NCBI GenBank assembly: GCA_964387945.1
Contig: CAYLYX010000011.1
Span: 44,027-108,026 of the forward strand
Origin: Parvicella sp964387945
Lineage (GTDB): Bacteria > Bacteroidota > Bacteroidia > Flavobacteriales_D > Parvicellaceae
DNA length: 64,000 bases
Direction of reading: 5' to 3'
The translations under genes were made by a program, and so were the position numbers. Position 1 is the stretch's first letter. Each line of letters opens with the position of its first letter. Under the pieces are notes generated by a model. That model was not told the DNA's origin and ran no database searches. It was given only the letters and a program-made list of their open reading frames with translations. Below are positions 42,996 to 51,363 of the stretch, one piece after another.

Positions 42996-43676
42996 TTAAA
43001 TGCTCAGCCTAGTACCAATCATAAGTTGATTTTTTGACCAGCTACTGGAAGTTTGATTCATTATGCCGAGTTCCAAGACAACTTTTTCTGATAATTTATA
43101 GCCACTTCCAAAGTACAATCGATTGAAGTCAAAATAGTTTAAGTTTGCGTTTTTGGGCGATAATTTTGGATTAAGAAATACTTCATTTGAAACTTCCAAA
43201 TAAAATGTATTATCCTTTATAACTTCGTTATTTAATGGAATTCGGACAATTTGATTAAGTCTTGTCCTTAGTCTAAACGGCTGATTTTGGATAAACCTTT
43301 CTTCAATTCTTAGAAGCGTATTTAGGTTCAATCTTTTCAGTATAATTTTAGGAATCGAGATTTCTTGATGAACTCTGTATTCTGGAATGCAATTAGATTC
43401 AGGAAACGGTTCTTTAGAAAGAAAAAAGAAATTATTCACGGATAACGCAAGACCTTTTGAAGAGATGGTCTTTTGAATACCTATTCCCGAAACAAACTGC
43501 TGTAAATCTCCCAATATATTCCAGTTTCTATCATGAATTTCAGCATTAAATTTCCATTCATTCCCAACATCTGCGGCAAGTCTTAAACTATACCATCCTC
43601 CTAATTGTTCTTCATTCACTTGAGAATAGTTTTTATCAAAAACACAAAAGATTATTATTAGAATACAGATCCTCAT
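42996..43676 (-). CDS. DUF2490-family outer-membrane barrel protein
   Basis: 226 residues with signal peptide (ICILIIIFCVFDKNYSQ). The start of the mature part 'EEQLGGWYSLRLAADVGNEW' and alternating strands ending 'ELGIMNQTSSSWSKNQLMIGTRLSI' fit DUF2490, a small outer-membrane barrel family of Bacteroidota with no fixed function. Convergent with the operon end, 4 bp apart. Confidence 0.72.
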   Translation of the reverse strand: MRICILIIIFCVFDKNYSQVNEEQLGGWYSLRLAADVGNEWKFNAEIHDRNWNILGDLQQFVSGIGIQKTISSKGLALSVNNFFFLSKEPFPESNCIPEYRVHQEISIPKIILKRLNLNTLLRIEERFIQNQPFRLRTRLNQIVRIPLNNEVIKDNTFYLEVSNEVFLNPKLSPKNANLNYFDFNRLYFGSGYKLSEKVVLELGIMNQTSSSWSKNQLMIGTRLSI

Positions 43677-43754
43677 GTACCTTTATAAAAGAGGTGAGTT
43701 GCTTTGATTAGGTCTAACTGAAAAAAAACCAATTCACTAAATATGAATCAACAA

Positions 43755-43800
43755 TGTCCTGGCTTGAATTAAAACTAACACACAATTAACTCCCAGGACA
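43755..43800. repeat. Inverted repeat TGTCCTGG / CCAGGACA
   Basis: Perfect 8-bp arms at 43755-43762 and 43793-43800, separated by 30 nt, between the PntAA-like gene and the DUF2490 gene. It could be an operator or a long-loop terminator; there is no T run. Confidence 0.45.
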
Positions 43801-43857
43801 CCCAAATCAAACAACTTAAAAGTATTAATCCTTACCAAAACTAACCCACCTCAGATT

Positions 43858-44939
43858 TTACATAATTTCAATTTTCTTAAGAATCTTTTTATTTACTAAC
43901 TCACCATTATCAACAACAAGGGCGGATTGTAAAACTTCATTTTTATTTTTTATAGTTTCATTCTCCATGTAATACCTTAAAAACGACTCCATTTTATTTC
44001 CTAAGATCATAGATGATGTGAGTGGCACATCATTAAATAACTCAGAGCTACCTATTATATCAACACCTTCACAGCTATTTATGGCTCCCTCAATTGTTAG
44101 CTCAGTTGTTGCTCCATATCTTGACGTTAAATCAATAATCTTAGCATTATTTTTCATTGTACTAATCATTTTTTTCGATATTAATGACGGATTGGAAAAC
44201 TCCTCATATCCTAATGTGCATATCACTAAATCTATTTCAGTNNNNNNNNNNAGTATGATGCCAGTATTTCACTGGAGTTATTTTTATTTCCAGACAAGTT
44301 CTCTTTGGTGATAAAAATGCCCCCCAGTTTTTCAACGACATCCATCGCCCTATCGCAATTATCAAATACAAGTACAACTGCTCCAATACTCTTAGCCGTT
44401 TCAATGGCCTGCTGTCCTGCTACTCCAGCTCCTATCACCATAATCTTAGAAGGGGGGATATAGTCATTATTACCTTGCATCATCGAAACAACTTTATTTA
44501 ACTTATTAACCCCAGAAATTACAGCCTGATAACCAGATATTCTTTCAACACCTTCGGTTACACGCATATACTTTGATAAGGTATTTTTCGGAAGTAATGT
44601 TAGGCTATATAATCTAACAGGACGTTTTTGGAAGTTGAGTAATAAGAAATAGCTATCATAAACTTGATGGCACCCTAATACCACTTTCAAATCATCGTGA
44701 CATTGAACATCAACATCGCTATTGTAAGTTATAATAACCTCAGATGATTTGATTAATTCTCTTCGATTTAAGGCAAGCAAAGCCCCTGCATTAACGTAGT
44801 CTTCATTTGTGAATCCAGACTCCAATCCTGCTCCTGATTCAACAATCACTTTAGCGATGTTCGAGAGACTCTTTACGTTTGCAGGGGTCAATGCTACCAC
44901 CTTACTATTATATTCTTTAACAACTCCAATTATTTTCAT
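43858..44939 (-). CDS. NAD(P) transhydrogenase alpha-subunit (PntAA)-like protein, interrupted by assembly gap
   Basis: About 355 residues read across the ten N; start chosen at ATG 44939 (KIIGVVKEYNSKVVAL). The AlaDh_PNT N-terminal domain shows 'VALTPANVKSL' and 'VESGAGLESGFTNEDYVNAGA'. The nucleotide domain has 'KIMVIGAGVAGQQAIETAKSIGAVVLVFD', the GxGxxG fold of PntA, and the later part 'AKIIDLTSRYGATTELT' matches the 'vivDlAa..GGN.e.T' block in weakened form. PntAA with PntB moves hydride between NADH and NADP. No pntB is near, and the sequence is divergent, so it may have another role. It follows glutamate dehydrogenase by 10 bp. Confidence 0.75.
44242..44251. other. Assembly gap (10 N)
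   Basis: Run of ten N inside the PntAA-like gene; the two sides read as one protein in the same family. Confidence 0.98.
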
Positions 44940-44949
44940 AACTAACAAA

Positions 44950-46233
44950 TTAGGGAAAAAGACCTCGCTCTAAATAAGTTTGTTCAAGCCTTCTCAATGC
45001 AACTGCATATGCGGATGTTCTATAATCTGTAGATAGTTCTATGGAAGTTGAATTAACCTTTTTAAAAGCATCCGACAATTTTTCATCTATTTTTTGGAGA
45101 ACCTCTTCTAATTTCCAGTTTTCGCTTCTCTTGTTTTGAAGCCACTCATAGTAACTTCCAATTACTCCTCCTGCATTGCAAAGAATATCGGGCAAAATGA
45201 CTATGCCGCGCTCTAAAAGACTTTTTTCTGCATCAACATCTAAAGGGCCATTTGCACCTTCAGCAATGAGACCCGCCTTAATATTATTGCAGTTTTCCAA
45301 AGTAATTTGATTTCCGAGTGCGGCTGGAATAATAATATCGCAATCAATACCAAAAAACTCTTGATTAGCCATTAATCTACTATCGACAAATCCTACTATA
45401 TCCCCACTGTTGATTGCTGAGTAGTTCTTCAATTGATCAGGGTCGATCCCCTTTTCATTATGAATGGTTCCACTAATATCCTGTACTGCGATTAGCTTCG
45501 CACCAAGATGACATAGAAATTTGGCAGCCCAATATCCAACATTTCCAAACCCTTGAACAATAAATGTTTTATTCTTTAAATCATAATCGTTTTGTTGCGC
45601 CCACTCATTAATAATTGAAACCACTCCAAATCCTGTGGCTCGATCACGTCCTTCCAGTCCTCCTGAACCAACTGGCTTTCCAGTGACAACGTGCATGTTT
45701 TTTTGTCTCTCAGAAGTTGATTTTATGGCAGCATATGTATCGGCTATCCATGCCATAACCTGTGCATTTGTATTAACATCTGGAGCTGGAATATCTAGAT
45801 CCGGACCTATGTTGTCCCCTAATGCATAAACAAATCTTCTTGTGATTCTCTCTAGTTCCGATTTTGTGTAGTTTTTAGGATTTATTTGTATGCCTCCTTT
45901 ACCTCCTCCGTATGGCAGACCTACGAGTGCTGTTTTCCATGTCATCCAGGCAGCTAATGCACGAGCTGCGTCTATATCTACTGTTGGATGATATCTAAGT
46001 CCTCCTTTATAGGGACCCAAGTAATTGTTGTGTTGAACTCTGTAACCAGTGAATACCTCTATCTCTCCAGAGTCCATTTTAACGGGAAAATGAACAACTA
46101 TTTCATTGTTTGTTTGAGACAGTATCTTTCTCACACCTTTATCTAATGCAACAATATCAGCAGCTTTATTAAATTGCTTCAAAACGTTTTCGTACATCCC
46201 AGTTTTTTTCTTATTTACTTCCTTTACTTTCAT
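44950..46233 (-). CDS. gdhA: Glutamate dehydrogenase (Glu/Leu/Phe/Val family)
   Basis: About 427 residues from the ATG at 46233; an upstream in-frame start would reach 46311 and run into the preceding gene. Family marks: 'GGLRYHPTVDIDAARALAAWMTWKTALVGLPYGGGKGGI' block (catalytic Lys region), 'DIPAPDVNTNAQVMAW' (catalytic Asp), 'VQGFGNVGYWAAKFL' (Rossmann motif) and 'AEGANGPLDVDAE'. It interconverts glutamate and 2-oxoglutarate plus ammonia, linking carbon and nitrogen metabolism. It sits between the Cys-rich gene and the PntAA-like gene under a probable sigma-54 promoter. Confidence 0.93.
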   Translation of the reverse strand: MKVKEVNKKKTGMYENVLKQFNKAADIVALDKGVRKILSQTNNEIVVHFPVKMDSGEIEVFTGYRVQHNNYLGPYKGGLRYHPTVDIDAARALAAWMTWKTALVGLPYGGGKGGIQINPKNYTKSELERITRRFVYALGDNIGPDLDIPAPDVNTNAQVMAWIADTYAAIKSTSERQKNMHVVTGKPVGSGGLEGRDRATGFGVVSIINEWAQQNDYDLKNKTFIVQGFGNVGYWAAKFLCHLGAKLIAVQDISGTIHNEKGIDPDQLKNYSAINSGDIVGFVDSRLMANQEFFGIDCDIIIPAALGNQITLENCNNIKAGLIAEGANGPLDVDAEKSLLERGIVILPDILCNAGGVIGSYYEWLQNKRSENWKLEEVLQKIDEKLSDAFKKVNSTSIELSTDYRTSAYAVALRRLEQTYLERGLFP

Positions 46234-46240
46234 TTCTTCA

Positions 46241-46498
46241 TTATTTAAACTCTTCACAATATGTTTTTTTCTCTTTATCCAAAGACAAAGTACATGTAGT
46301 AAAAAGGTCACACGTTTGGCATATACTTTTAACCTTTACTACCCTATTTTCCCTTTTCAATTTTGCTGGATCATTTTCTATTACTTTTCGAATTTCTTCC
46401 TGTTCTTTAAATTCGTGCATTGAACACCAATTCCGATGTGGCAAATCTTTCTGATACACGCACCTAGTACTGTTCAGACAATCACTACAAATAGTCAT
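46241..46498 (-). CDS. Small protein with two identical CX2CX5CX11C modules
   Basis: 85 residues. Cysteines 4, 7, 13, 25 and 60, 63, 69, 81 form two copies of exactly the same spacing, CX2CX5CX11C, each followed by an acidic/aromatic tail (MHEF and EEF). The modules are joined by a charged helix (KEQEEIRKVIENDPAKLKREN). Each could hold zinc or an iron-sulfur cluster. I do not recognise a named family. First gene after the sigma-54 promoter, 7 bp before gdhA, so likely co-translated with it. A regulatory or electron-transfer adaptor is possible. Confidence 0.78.
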   Translation of the reverse strand: MTICSDCLNSTRCVYQKDLPHRNWCSMHEFKEQEEIRKVIENDPAKLKRENRVVKVKSICQTCDLFTTCTLSLDKEKKTYCEEFK

Positions 46499-46534
46499 TT
46501 AATTCATATCAAAACATTAATTACTAATGTCTTT

Positions 46535-46550
46535 AGCGAAGGGCATGCCA
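46535..46550 (-). promoter_or_regulatory. Sigma-54 (-24/-12) promoter for the Cys-rich/gdhA operon
   Basis: Minus-strand text TGGCATGCCCTTCGCT fits the consensus TGGCACG-N4-TTGCW at all but two positions, with the essential GG and GC ten bases apart. Transcription would start near 46524, about 26 nt before the Cys-rich gene. The neighbouring gene encodes a sigma-54 activator. Confidence 0.78.
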
Positions 46551-46640
46551 AACCAAACCGACAAACATTTAAAAATCTGTTTATCAGTTTGTTGTAATTT
46601 TAAATAGAGTTTGTGTACGGTTTTGAAATGGCGAATAAAT

Positions 46641-46673
46641 GGGTAAAAAATACCCAAGCGGGTAGTATTACCC
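46641..46673. promoter_or_regulatory. Two tandem GGGTA-n-TACCC palindromes, probable activator (enhancer) sites
   Basis: GGGTA-AAAAA-TACCC at 46641-46655 and GGGTA-GTAT-TACCC at 46660-46673, centres about 18 bp apart. They lie about 117-149 bp upstream of the predicted sigma-54 start site, the usual place for NtrC-type enhancers; the second one overlaps the stop codon of the activator gene itself. Confidence 0.65.
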
Positions 46674-47999
46674 CATATCACCTAATTTTTTCCGAAGAGT
46701 TTTACGATCTATCTTCAAAATCTCTGCCGCCTTGGATTTATTGTTTCCTGTTGCTTTGAGAACCCGTTTAATATACTTAATCTGATATTCATCCAACGAC
46801 AGAAAGTCATCTTCTGATGAATTGGTTTCGATTGTCATCTTCATATAGCTTGGAATATGAGTCATTAAAACTCTACTTCCGACAAGAATGACCAACCTAT
46901 GAATGAAGTTCTCTAGCTCTCTTACATTTCCAGGCCAAGCATAATGCTCTAAGGTTTTTAGAACATTTTTATCAAATTTCGGAACAGGCAAACTATGTTC
47001 CTTGGAAAACTTATAGGTAAAATGGTTGATTAACTTTATAATGTCTCCATCTCGATCTCTTAGCGCAGGAATTTTTAATGAAAGTACGTTAAGCCGATAA
47101 TATAGGTCCTCCCTAAACTTTCCTTGTCTAACGAGTTCTTTAATATCTAAGTTTGTAGCGGAAATTATTCGAACATCGACTTTTTTAGATTTAGAGCTAC
47201 CAACTGGAGTGATTTCCTTTTCTTGAAGAACTCTCAAAAGTTTAGCTTGAACCCCAAGACTAGTATTAGTAATCTCATCCAAAAAAATCGTGCCTCCATC
47301 AGCAGACTCAAAAAAGCCCTTTCTGTCAGATATGGCGCCAGTAAAACTACCTTTTAAGTGACCAAATAACTCACTCTCAATTAACTGTTCAGGTATTGCT
47401 CCACAATTAACTGGCACGAATGGAGCTGAAGAATATTTACTTTCATAATGAATCGCTCTTGCAATCAATTCTTTTCCAGTTCCGCTCTCTCCATTAATTA
47501 AAACTGTTGCCTTATTATTGAGTGTCTTTTCAATCATCTCAAATAACTCTACCATTTTTGGTGATGAGCCTATAATACCTGGAAACCCTTTGGTATAGTC
47601 ATTATCATTAATCGTGTCTGGCTTTGATACTTCTAGCGGCCCGACTCTCATAATCGCATCATATAAATCTTCTGCAGGAAAAGGCTTTATTAGATACTCA
47701 GAAACCCCCATTTTCATTAAATCCACAGCTGAGTTGACATCGGGATATCCCGTCATAACTAACATTGGAAGGTCGGAATAGTGTTCAGAAACATAGCGAA
47801 TGAGTTGTTCACCACCTATGTTTGAAATTTTAATATCAGAAATTAACAGGTCAATTTCGCTATGTTCAAGTATATCTATTGCATCCATAACATTATCTGA
47901 TGTTACTGGCGACAGACCCTTACTCTCCAATTGCCTGCATAACAATTCCAGTAGGTCATTGTTGTCATCAACTATTAAAATTTTTGATATTAACTTCAT
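46668..47999 (-). CDS. NtrC-family sigma-54-dependent response regulator
   Basis: 443 residues in the standard order. Receiver domain (1-120) with Asp55 (LLISDIK) and the Lys of 'YLIKPFP'. AAA+ domain (about 145-380) with Walker A GESGTGKE, the sigma-54 contact loop as GSFTGA (Ser for the usual Ala), Walker B 'GGTIFLDEI' and 'REDLYYRLNVLSLKIPALRDR'. C-terminal Fis-type helix-turn-helix ('NNKSKAAEILKIDRKTLRKKL'). It activates sigma-54 promoters after phosphorylation. It is the last gene of the sensor-kinase-regulator set and is followed directly by the likely target promoter. Confidence 0.95.
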   Translation of the reverse strand: MKLISKILIVDDNNDLLELLCRQLESKGLSPVTSDNVMDAIDILEHSEIDLLISDIKISNIGGEQLIRYVSEHYSDLPMLVMTGYPDVNSAVDLMKMGVSEYLIKPFPAEDLYDAIMRVGPLEVSKPDTINDNDYTKGFPGIIGSSPKMVELFEMIEKTLNNKATVLINGESGTGKELIARAIHYESKYSSAPFVPVNCGAIPEQLIESELFGHLKGSFTGAISDRKGFFESADGGTIFLDEITNTSLGVQAKLLRVLQEKEITPVGSSKSKKVDVRIISATNLDIKELVRQGKFREDLYYRLNVLSLKIPALRDRDGDIIKLINHFTYKFSKEHSLPVPKFDKNVLKTLEHYAWPGNVRELENFIHRLVILVGSRVLMTHIPSYMKMTIETNSSEDDFLSLDEYQIKYIKRVLKATGNNKSKAAEILKIDRKTLRKKLGDMG

Positions 48000-48003
48000 C
48001 GAT

Positions 48004-49110
48004 TCAGACTTTTAGAACAATAGTAACAGATGTGCCTTTATCAACCTTGGAATCTATTTCAATTCTCCCTTGATGAGCCTGAATTATGCCTCTACTAACA
48101 GGCAATCCTAACCCAGTTCCGGTAGTATTTCTTTTTTTAGAATAGAAAGGTTGAAATAGAAGCTTTAATTCATCCTCTGACATTCCTATTCCATTGTCAG
48201 TAATCACAAGTCTAACTTCCCTATTCAAATGTCGAGAAGAAACGATTAGCTTTCCATGCTCCTTCATAGCATCAAGCGCATTTAAAATAATATTGAAAAT
48301 AACTTGCGAAAATTGTGTTGGATCCATTTTTAATTTTGGAATACCCTCTTCTAGACGCAAACTGACTGAAATATTTTTCTCCTGCAGTTGAAGTTTTAGC
48401 AAATCTACGCTTTCAACAATTAACTCATTTACGTCAATATTTTTAAATGACGAAGGAATCTCACATGAAAAATACATTAGCTTTTTTACAATTGTAGATG
48501 CATGATTAGATGACTTTAACACTTTTTCTAAGTCTCTAATTTTTTGAAGGTCTGTTTCTCTGTCAATTAATAACTGGGCATAACCAATTATATTAGTTAA
48601 TGGTGTATTTAATTCGTGAGCAATGCCACCTGTAATTTCTCCAAGAAGATTAAGCTTATCTTCTTTCCTTAGCTTCTGTTGGATAAGTAACTCATTCCGA
48701 TTCTTGATCTCAATCTCAATTAGACTTTGAATCTCATAACCTATTTGATTTAGTAGAAATTGCTCCTCGTACAAAAAGGGTTGTTCAATAAAGCTTACAT
48801 CCTTCGTTTTATAAAACACCACTAATTCAGCCTTGATTCCATTTGTAAGTTGAAAAGATGTTCTTTGAGACTTCCCTCCATTCGGTTCTACTCCATAATG
48901 AGAATCACCGTAGGTTAGGTATGCCAGTATCCTATCTGGGTACTGCCATCCTTTTGGAATTTCTTGCATAATTTCATTCAGACATTTATCTAGATTATTT
49001 TTGTGGTGTCTAGCTATCCTAGAGATACTATACAAGCATTCTAATTCCTTAACCCTTTCTGTCAATTTCTTCGAAAGTAAATTGTACTCGAATTCCGTAT
49101 AACTTTCCAT
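48004..49110 (-). CDS. NtrB-like soluble histidine kinase
   Basis: About 368 residues from the ATG at 49110 (a TTG at 49119 is also in frame). The N-terminal 140 residues resemble a GAF-like sensor ('ERVKELECLYSISRIARHH', 'GIKAELVVFYKT'). HisKA domain with 'GGIAHELNTPLTNIIGYAQLL' (phosphoacceptor near residue 165), then HATPase with 'VIFNIILNALDAM', 'VRLVITDNGIGM' and 'TGTGLGLPVSRGII'. No transmembrane helix, so input probably comes through the membrane sensor encoded just upstream. It phosphorylates the sigma-54 regulator 4 bp downstream. Confidence 0.92.
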   Translation of the reverse strand: MESYTEFEYNLLSKKLTERVKELECLYSISRIARHHKNNLDKCLNEIMQEIPKGWQYPDRILAYLTYGDSHYGVEPNGGKSQRTSFQLTNGIKAELVVFYKTKDVSFIEQPFLYEEQFLLNQIGYEIQSLIEIEIKNRNELLIQQKLRKEDKLNLLGEITGGIAHELNTPLTNIIGYAQLLIDRETDLQKIRDLEKVLKSSNHASTIVKKLMYFSCEIPSSFKNIDVNELIVESVDLLKLQLQEKNISVSLRLEEGIPKLKMDPTQFSQVIFNIILNALDAMKEHGKLIVSSRHLNREVRLVITDNGIGMSEDELKLLFQPFYSKKRNTTGTGLGLPVSRGIIQAHQGRIEIDSKVDKGTSVTIVLKV

Positions 49111-49173
49111 TATCCTCAAAAGTTCATTTAACTAAATAAAAAATGTCACTAATTGACACCCTCTAAAGTAAAC

Positions 49174-49782
49174 TTAATTTGATGAACTCTTGCTTTTAGG
49201 AAGAAAAACAGCGACAACAGTTATGAGGCTTAATATAATTAACACGATAATTTCTATATTGGTGAATAACTCTGAAATGTTCACGAAGTACTTAGTTTCA
49301 TAAACTTTTTTCCTACTTTCATTTGTTTGAGTAAATATCAATTGCTCTAGGTTAGATTTTATTTTAGCTAGCTCTTCCTTCGCTAATTGAGTATAATTAC
49401 CATAGTCTCCATGTTCACTTTGTATGATTGCTATTTCTGTTTCTAACGTCTCAAGGTCATCAATATTCCCTTTAAGATCATCGAACAACTTTAGCTCTTC
49501 ATCTTTCATATAAGTTACCTCATATAATTTTATGTAATTCGAAATCGAAGCATTTACTTGAGATTGATTAAGATCTGATGAATCAGAACTAAGAGCTATT
49601 TCTTTCTTATAAATTTCTTCTCTCAAATTGTAAATAATCTCTAAAGCGACTACCCTATCATTATGTATTTGGGCTGTTGAGTTACTAATTTGCTGAAAGT
49701 TGCCTTGGTCAATTAAATTAGTGGCAAGAATCAATATGAAAACCAATAGTGTGGCAGTTATTAGCTTTAATCTTTTAGGCAT
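49174..49782 (-). CDS. Membrane sensor with periplasmic four-helix bundle (MCP-sensor type)
   Basis: 202 residues: transmembrane helix 1 (LITATLLVFILILATNL), a long helical periplasmic part (about 30-170; 'VALEIIYNLREEIYKKEIAL' is typical of 4HB_MCP_1 domains), transmembrane helix 2 ('NIEIIVLIILSLITVVAVFL') and a very short cytoplasmic tail. It lacks HAMP, kinase or methyl-accepting parts, so it must act with another protein, most simply the soluble kinase encoded 63 bp downstream on the same strand. Confidence 0.72.
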   Translation of the reverse strand: MPKRLKLITATLLVFILILATNLIDQGNFQQISNSTAQIHNDRVVALEIIYNLREEIYKKEIALSSDSSDLNQSQVNASISNYIKLYEVTYMKDEELKLFDDLKGNIDDLETLETEIAIIQSEHGDYGNYTQLAKEELAKIKSNLEQLIFTQTNESRKKVYETKYFVNISELFTNIEIIVLIILSLITVVAVFLPKSKSSSN

Positions 49783-50037
49783 GTTAAATCAGTTTTAAAG
49801 TTTGATTAGTAATGTTACTGCTCAAATCTTCTTTGGGATTCACTTTCTTTTTAGAGTCTTAATTCCATTCCTCATTTTTAACAGATTTTAACATAACTAC
49901 ATTTTCCTTGATTAACACTGCTAGGAAAATGTATCCACGATAGTATACTCCCTTATTTTTTCCAGTTTTCACAAAGCTCAAGCATTGTGATTGAAATACG
50001 CTGTATAAGTCATCATTATTCAAAATAACTTCGCGAC
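49783..50037. other. Divergent intergenic region
   Basis: 255 bp between the four-helix sensor gene (minus) and nhaA (plus). I see no exact TAnnTTTG box, no sigma-54 site and no terminator. A near-match TAACTTCG at 50026 sits too close to the nhaA ATG to be its promoter with confidence. Confidence 0.4.
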
Positions 50038-51363
50038 ATGAAAAAAACTCCTATTGATAGTCTGATAGTAATTCCTGTTAGTAAATTAATTCATAGTTCA
50101 TTTGCTAGTGGTATTATTTTATTCATTTCAGTAATAGCAGCTCTAGTAATTGCAAATTCTCCGTGGTCATTTTCCTTTAACGAATTCTGGGAGTATGATT
50201 TCTCAGTAAAACTTGGCAGTCACCAAGTCTCTAAAAGCCTTCATCATTGGATTAATGACGGCCTAATGGCAATCTTCTTCTTCGTTATTGGATTAGAACT
50301 TAAAAGAGAAATTATGAATGGAGAACTTTCTAACCCCAAGAATGCAATAATGCCAATTGCTGCTGGTATAGGAGGAATGATTGTTCCTGCACTTATTTTT
50401 ATAGCATTCAACCATAGTGGTGAAGCCTCGAAAGGATGGGGGATTCCTATGGCTACCGATATAGCATTTGCTTTGGGAGTATTACATTTTTTAGGAAATA
50501 AAATACCTTTAAGTCTCAAAATTTTCCTTACAGTGCTTGCAATTGCCGATGATATTGGGGCGGTTTTGGTTATTGCATTTTTTTATACTTCTGAAATTTC
50601 AATGTATAGTTTGGGAATTGCATCGTTATTCCTTTCTATTATGTTTATTGCCAACTACCTTGGAGTTAGGAGCTTATTGTTCTATTCAATTGTAGGTATG
50701 GGAGGGTTTTGGTTATCATTTTCAAACACCGGTATTCACACTACTATATCTGGTGTGTTGGCGGCTTTTGCAATACCCGGGGATGTTAAAATAGATAGTT
50801 CCAGATTCGTGACTAAGATGAAAGAACTGTTGTCTAAGTTTAACCTAAACTCTAGTGAAAAGTCTTCAACACTTGTCTCAAACGATCAGTTACAACTGGC
50901 TCAAAAAATGAAAGTTCATGTGGACGCAGCGATCACTCCCCTTCAAAGGATGGAAAATATGCTTCACCCAATAGTAGCTTTTATCATTTTACCTCTTTTC
51001 GCATTAGCCAATTCTGGTGTCACATTTGACAACCATATTCTAAGTGATCTCCTCTCTCCAATAACCTATGGAATTATATTGGGTCTTGTATTTGGAAAGG
51101 TCGTTGGAGTAACAATAATGGTTAAGTTAGTCAGATTTCTGAACCTTGCTAAAATGCCCCAAGACATTAATTGGCGTCACATAATTGGAGTTGGATTCAT
51201 TGCTGGAATAGGATTTACAATGTCTTTGTTTGTCGCCAGTTTAGCATTAACTAATGAGGGCTATATAAGTCAAGCAAAGACGGGGATACTATTTGCTTCA
51301 ATATTATCTGGCCTAATCGGTTTTATTATCCTAAAACAACCAAGTAAAAATGCATCTATTTAG
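50038..51363 (+). CDS. nhaA: Na+/H+ antiporter NhaA
   Basis: 441 residues with about twelve transmembrane helices. Signature text: 'HHWINDGLMAIFFFVIGLELKREIMNGELS', 'GGMIVPALIFIAFN', 'GIPMATDIAFALGVL' (functional Asp) and 'LAIADDIGAVLVIAFFY' (the Asp-Asp pair that binds Na+/H+). It exports sodium in exchange for protons at the inner membrane, for salt and pH balance. Its end overlaps the next gene by 14 bases. Confidence 0.96.
   Translation: MKKTPIDSLIVIPVSKLIHSSFASGIILFISVIAALVIANSPWSFSFNEFWEYDFSVKLGSHQVSKSLHHWINDGLMAIFFFVIGLELKREIMNGELSNPKNAIMPIAAGIGGMIVPALIFIAFNHSGEASKGWGIPMATDIAFALGVLHFLGNKIPLSLKIFLTVLAIADDIGAVLVIAFFYTSEISMYSLGIASLFLSIMFIANYLGVRSLLFYSIVGMGGFWLSFSNTGIHTTISGVLAAFAIPGDVKIDSSRFVTKMKELLSKFNLNSSEKSSTLVSNDQLQLAQKMKVHVDAAITPLQRMENMLHPIVAFIILPLFALANSGVTFDNHILSDLLSPITYGIILGLVFGKVVGVTIMVKLVRFLNLAKMPQDINWRHIIGVGFIAGIGFTMSLFVASLALTNEGYISQAKTGILFASILSGLIGFIILKQPSKNASI

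Noticed and set aside
46641..46673. The two GGGTA palindromes as a terminator of the sigma-54 regulator gene
   Set aside because: No T run follows on either strand, and one arm overlaps the stop codon; the enhancer reading explains position and duplication better.
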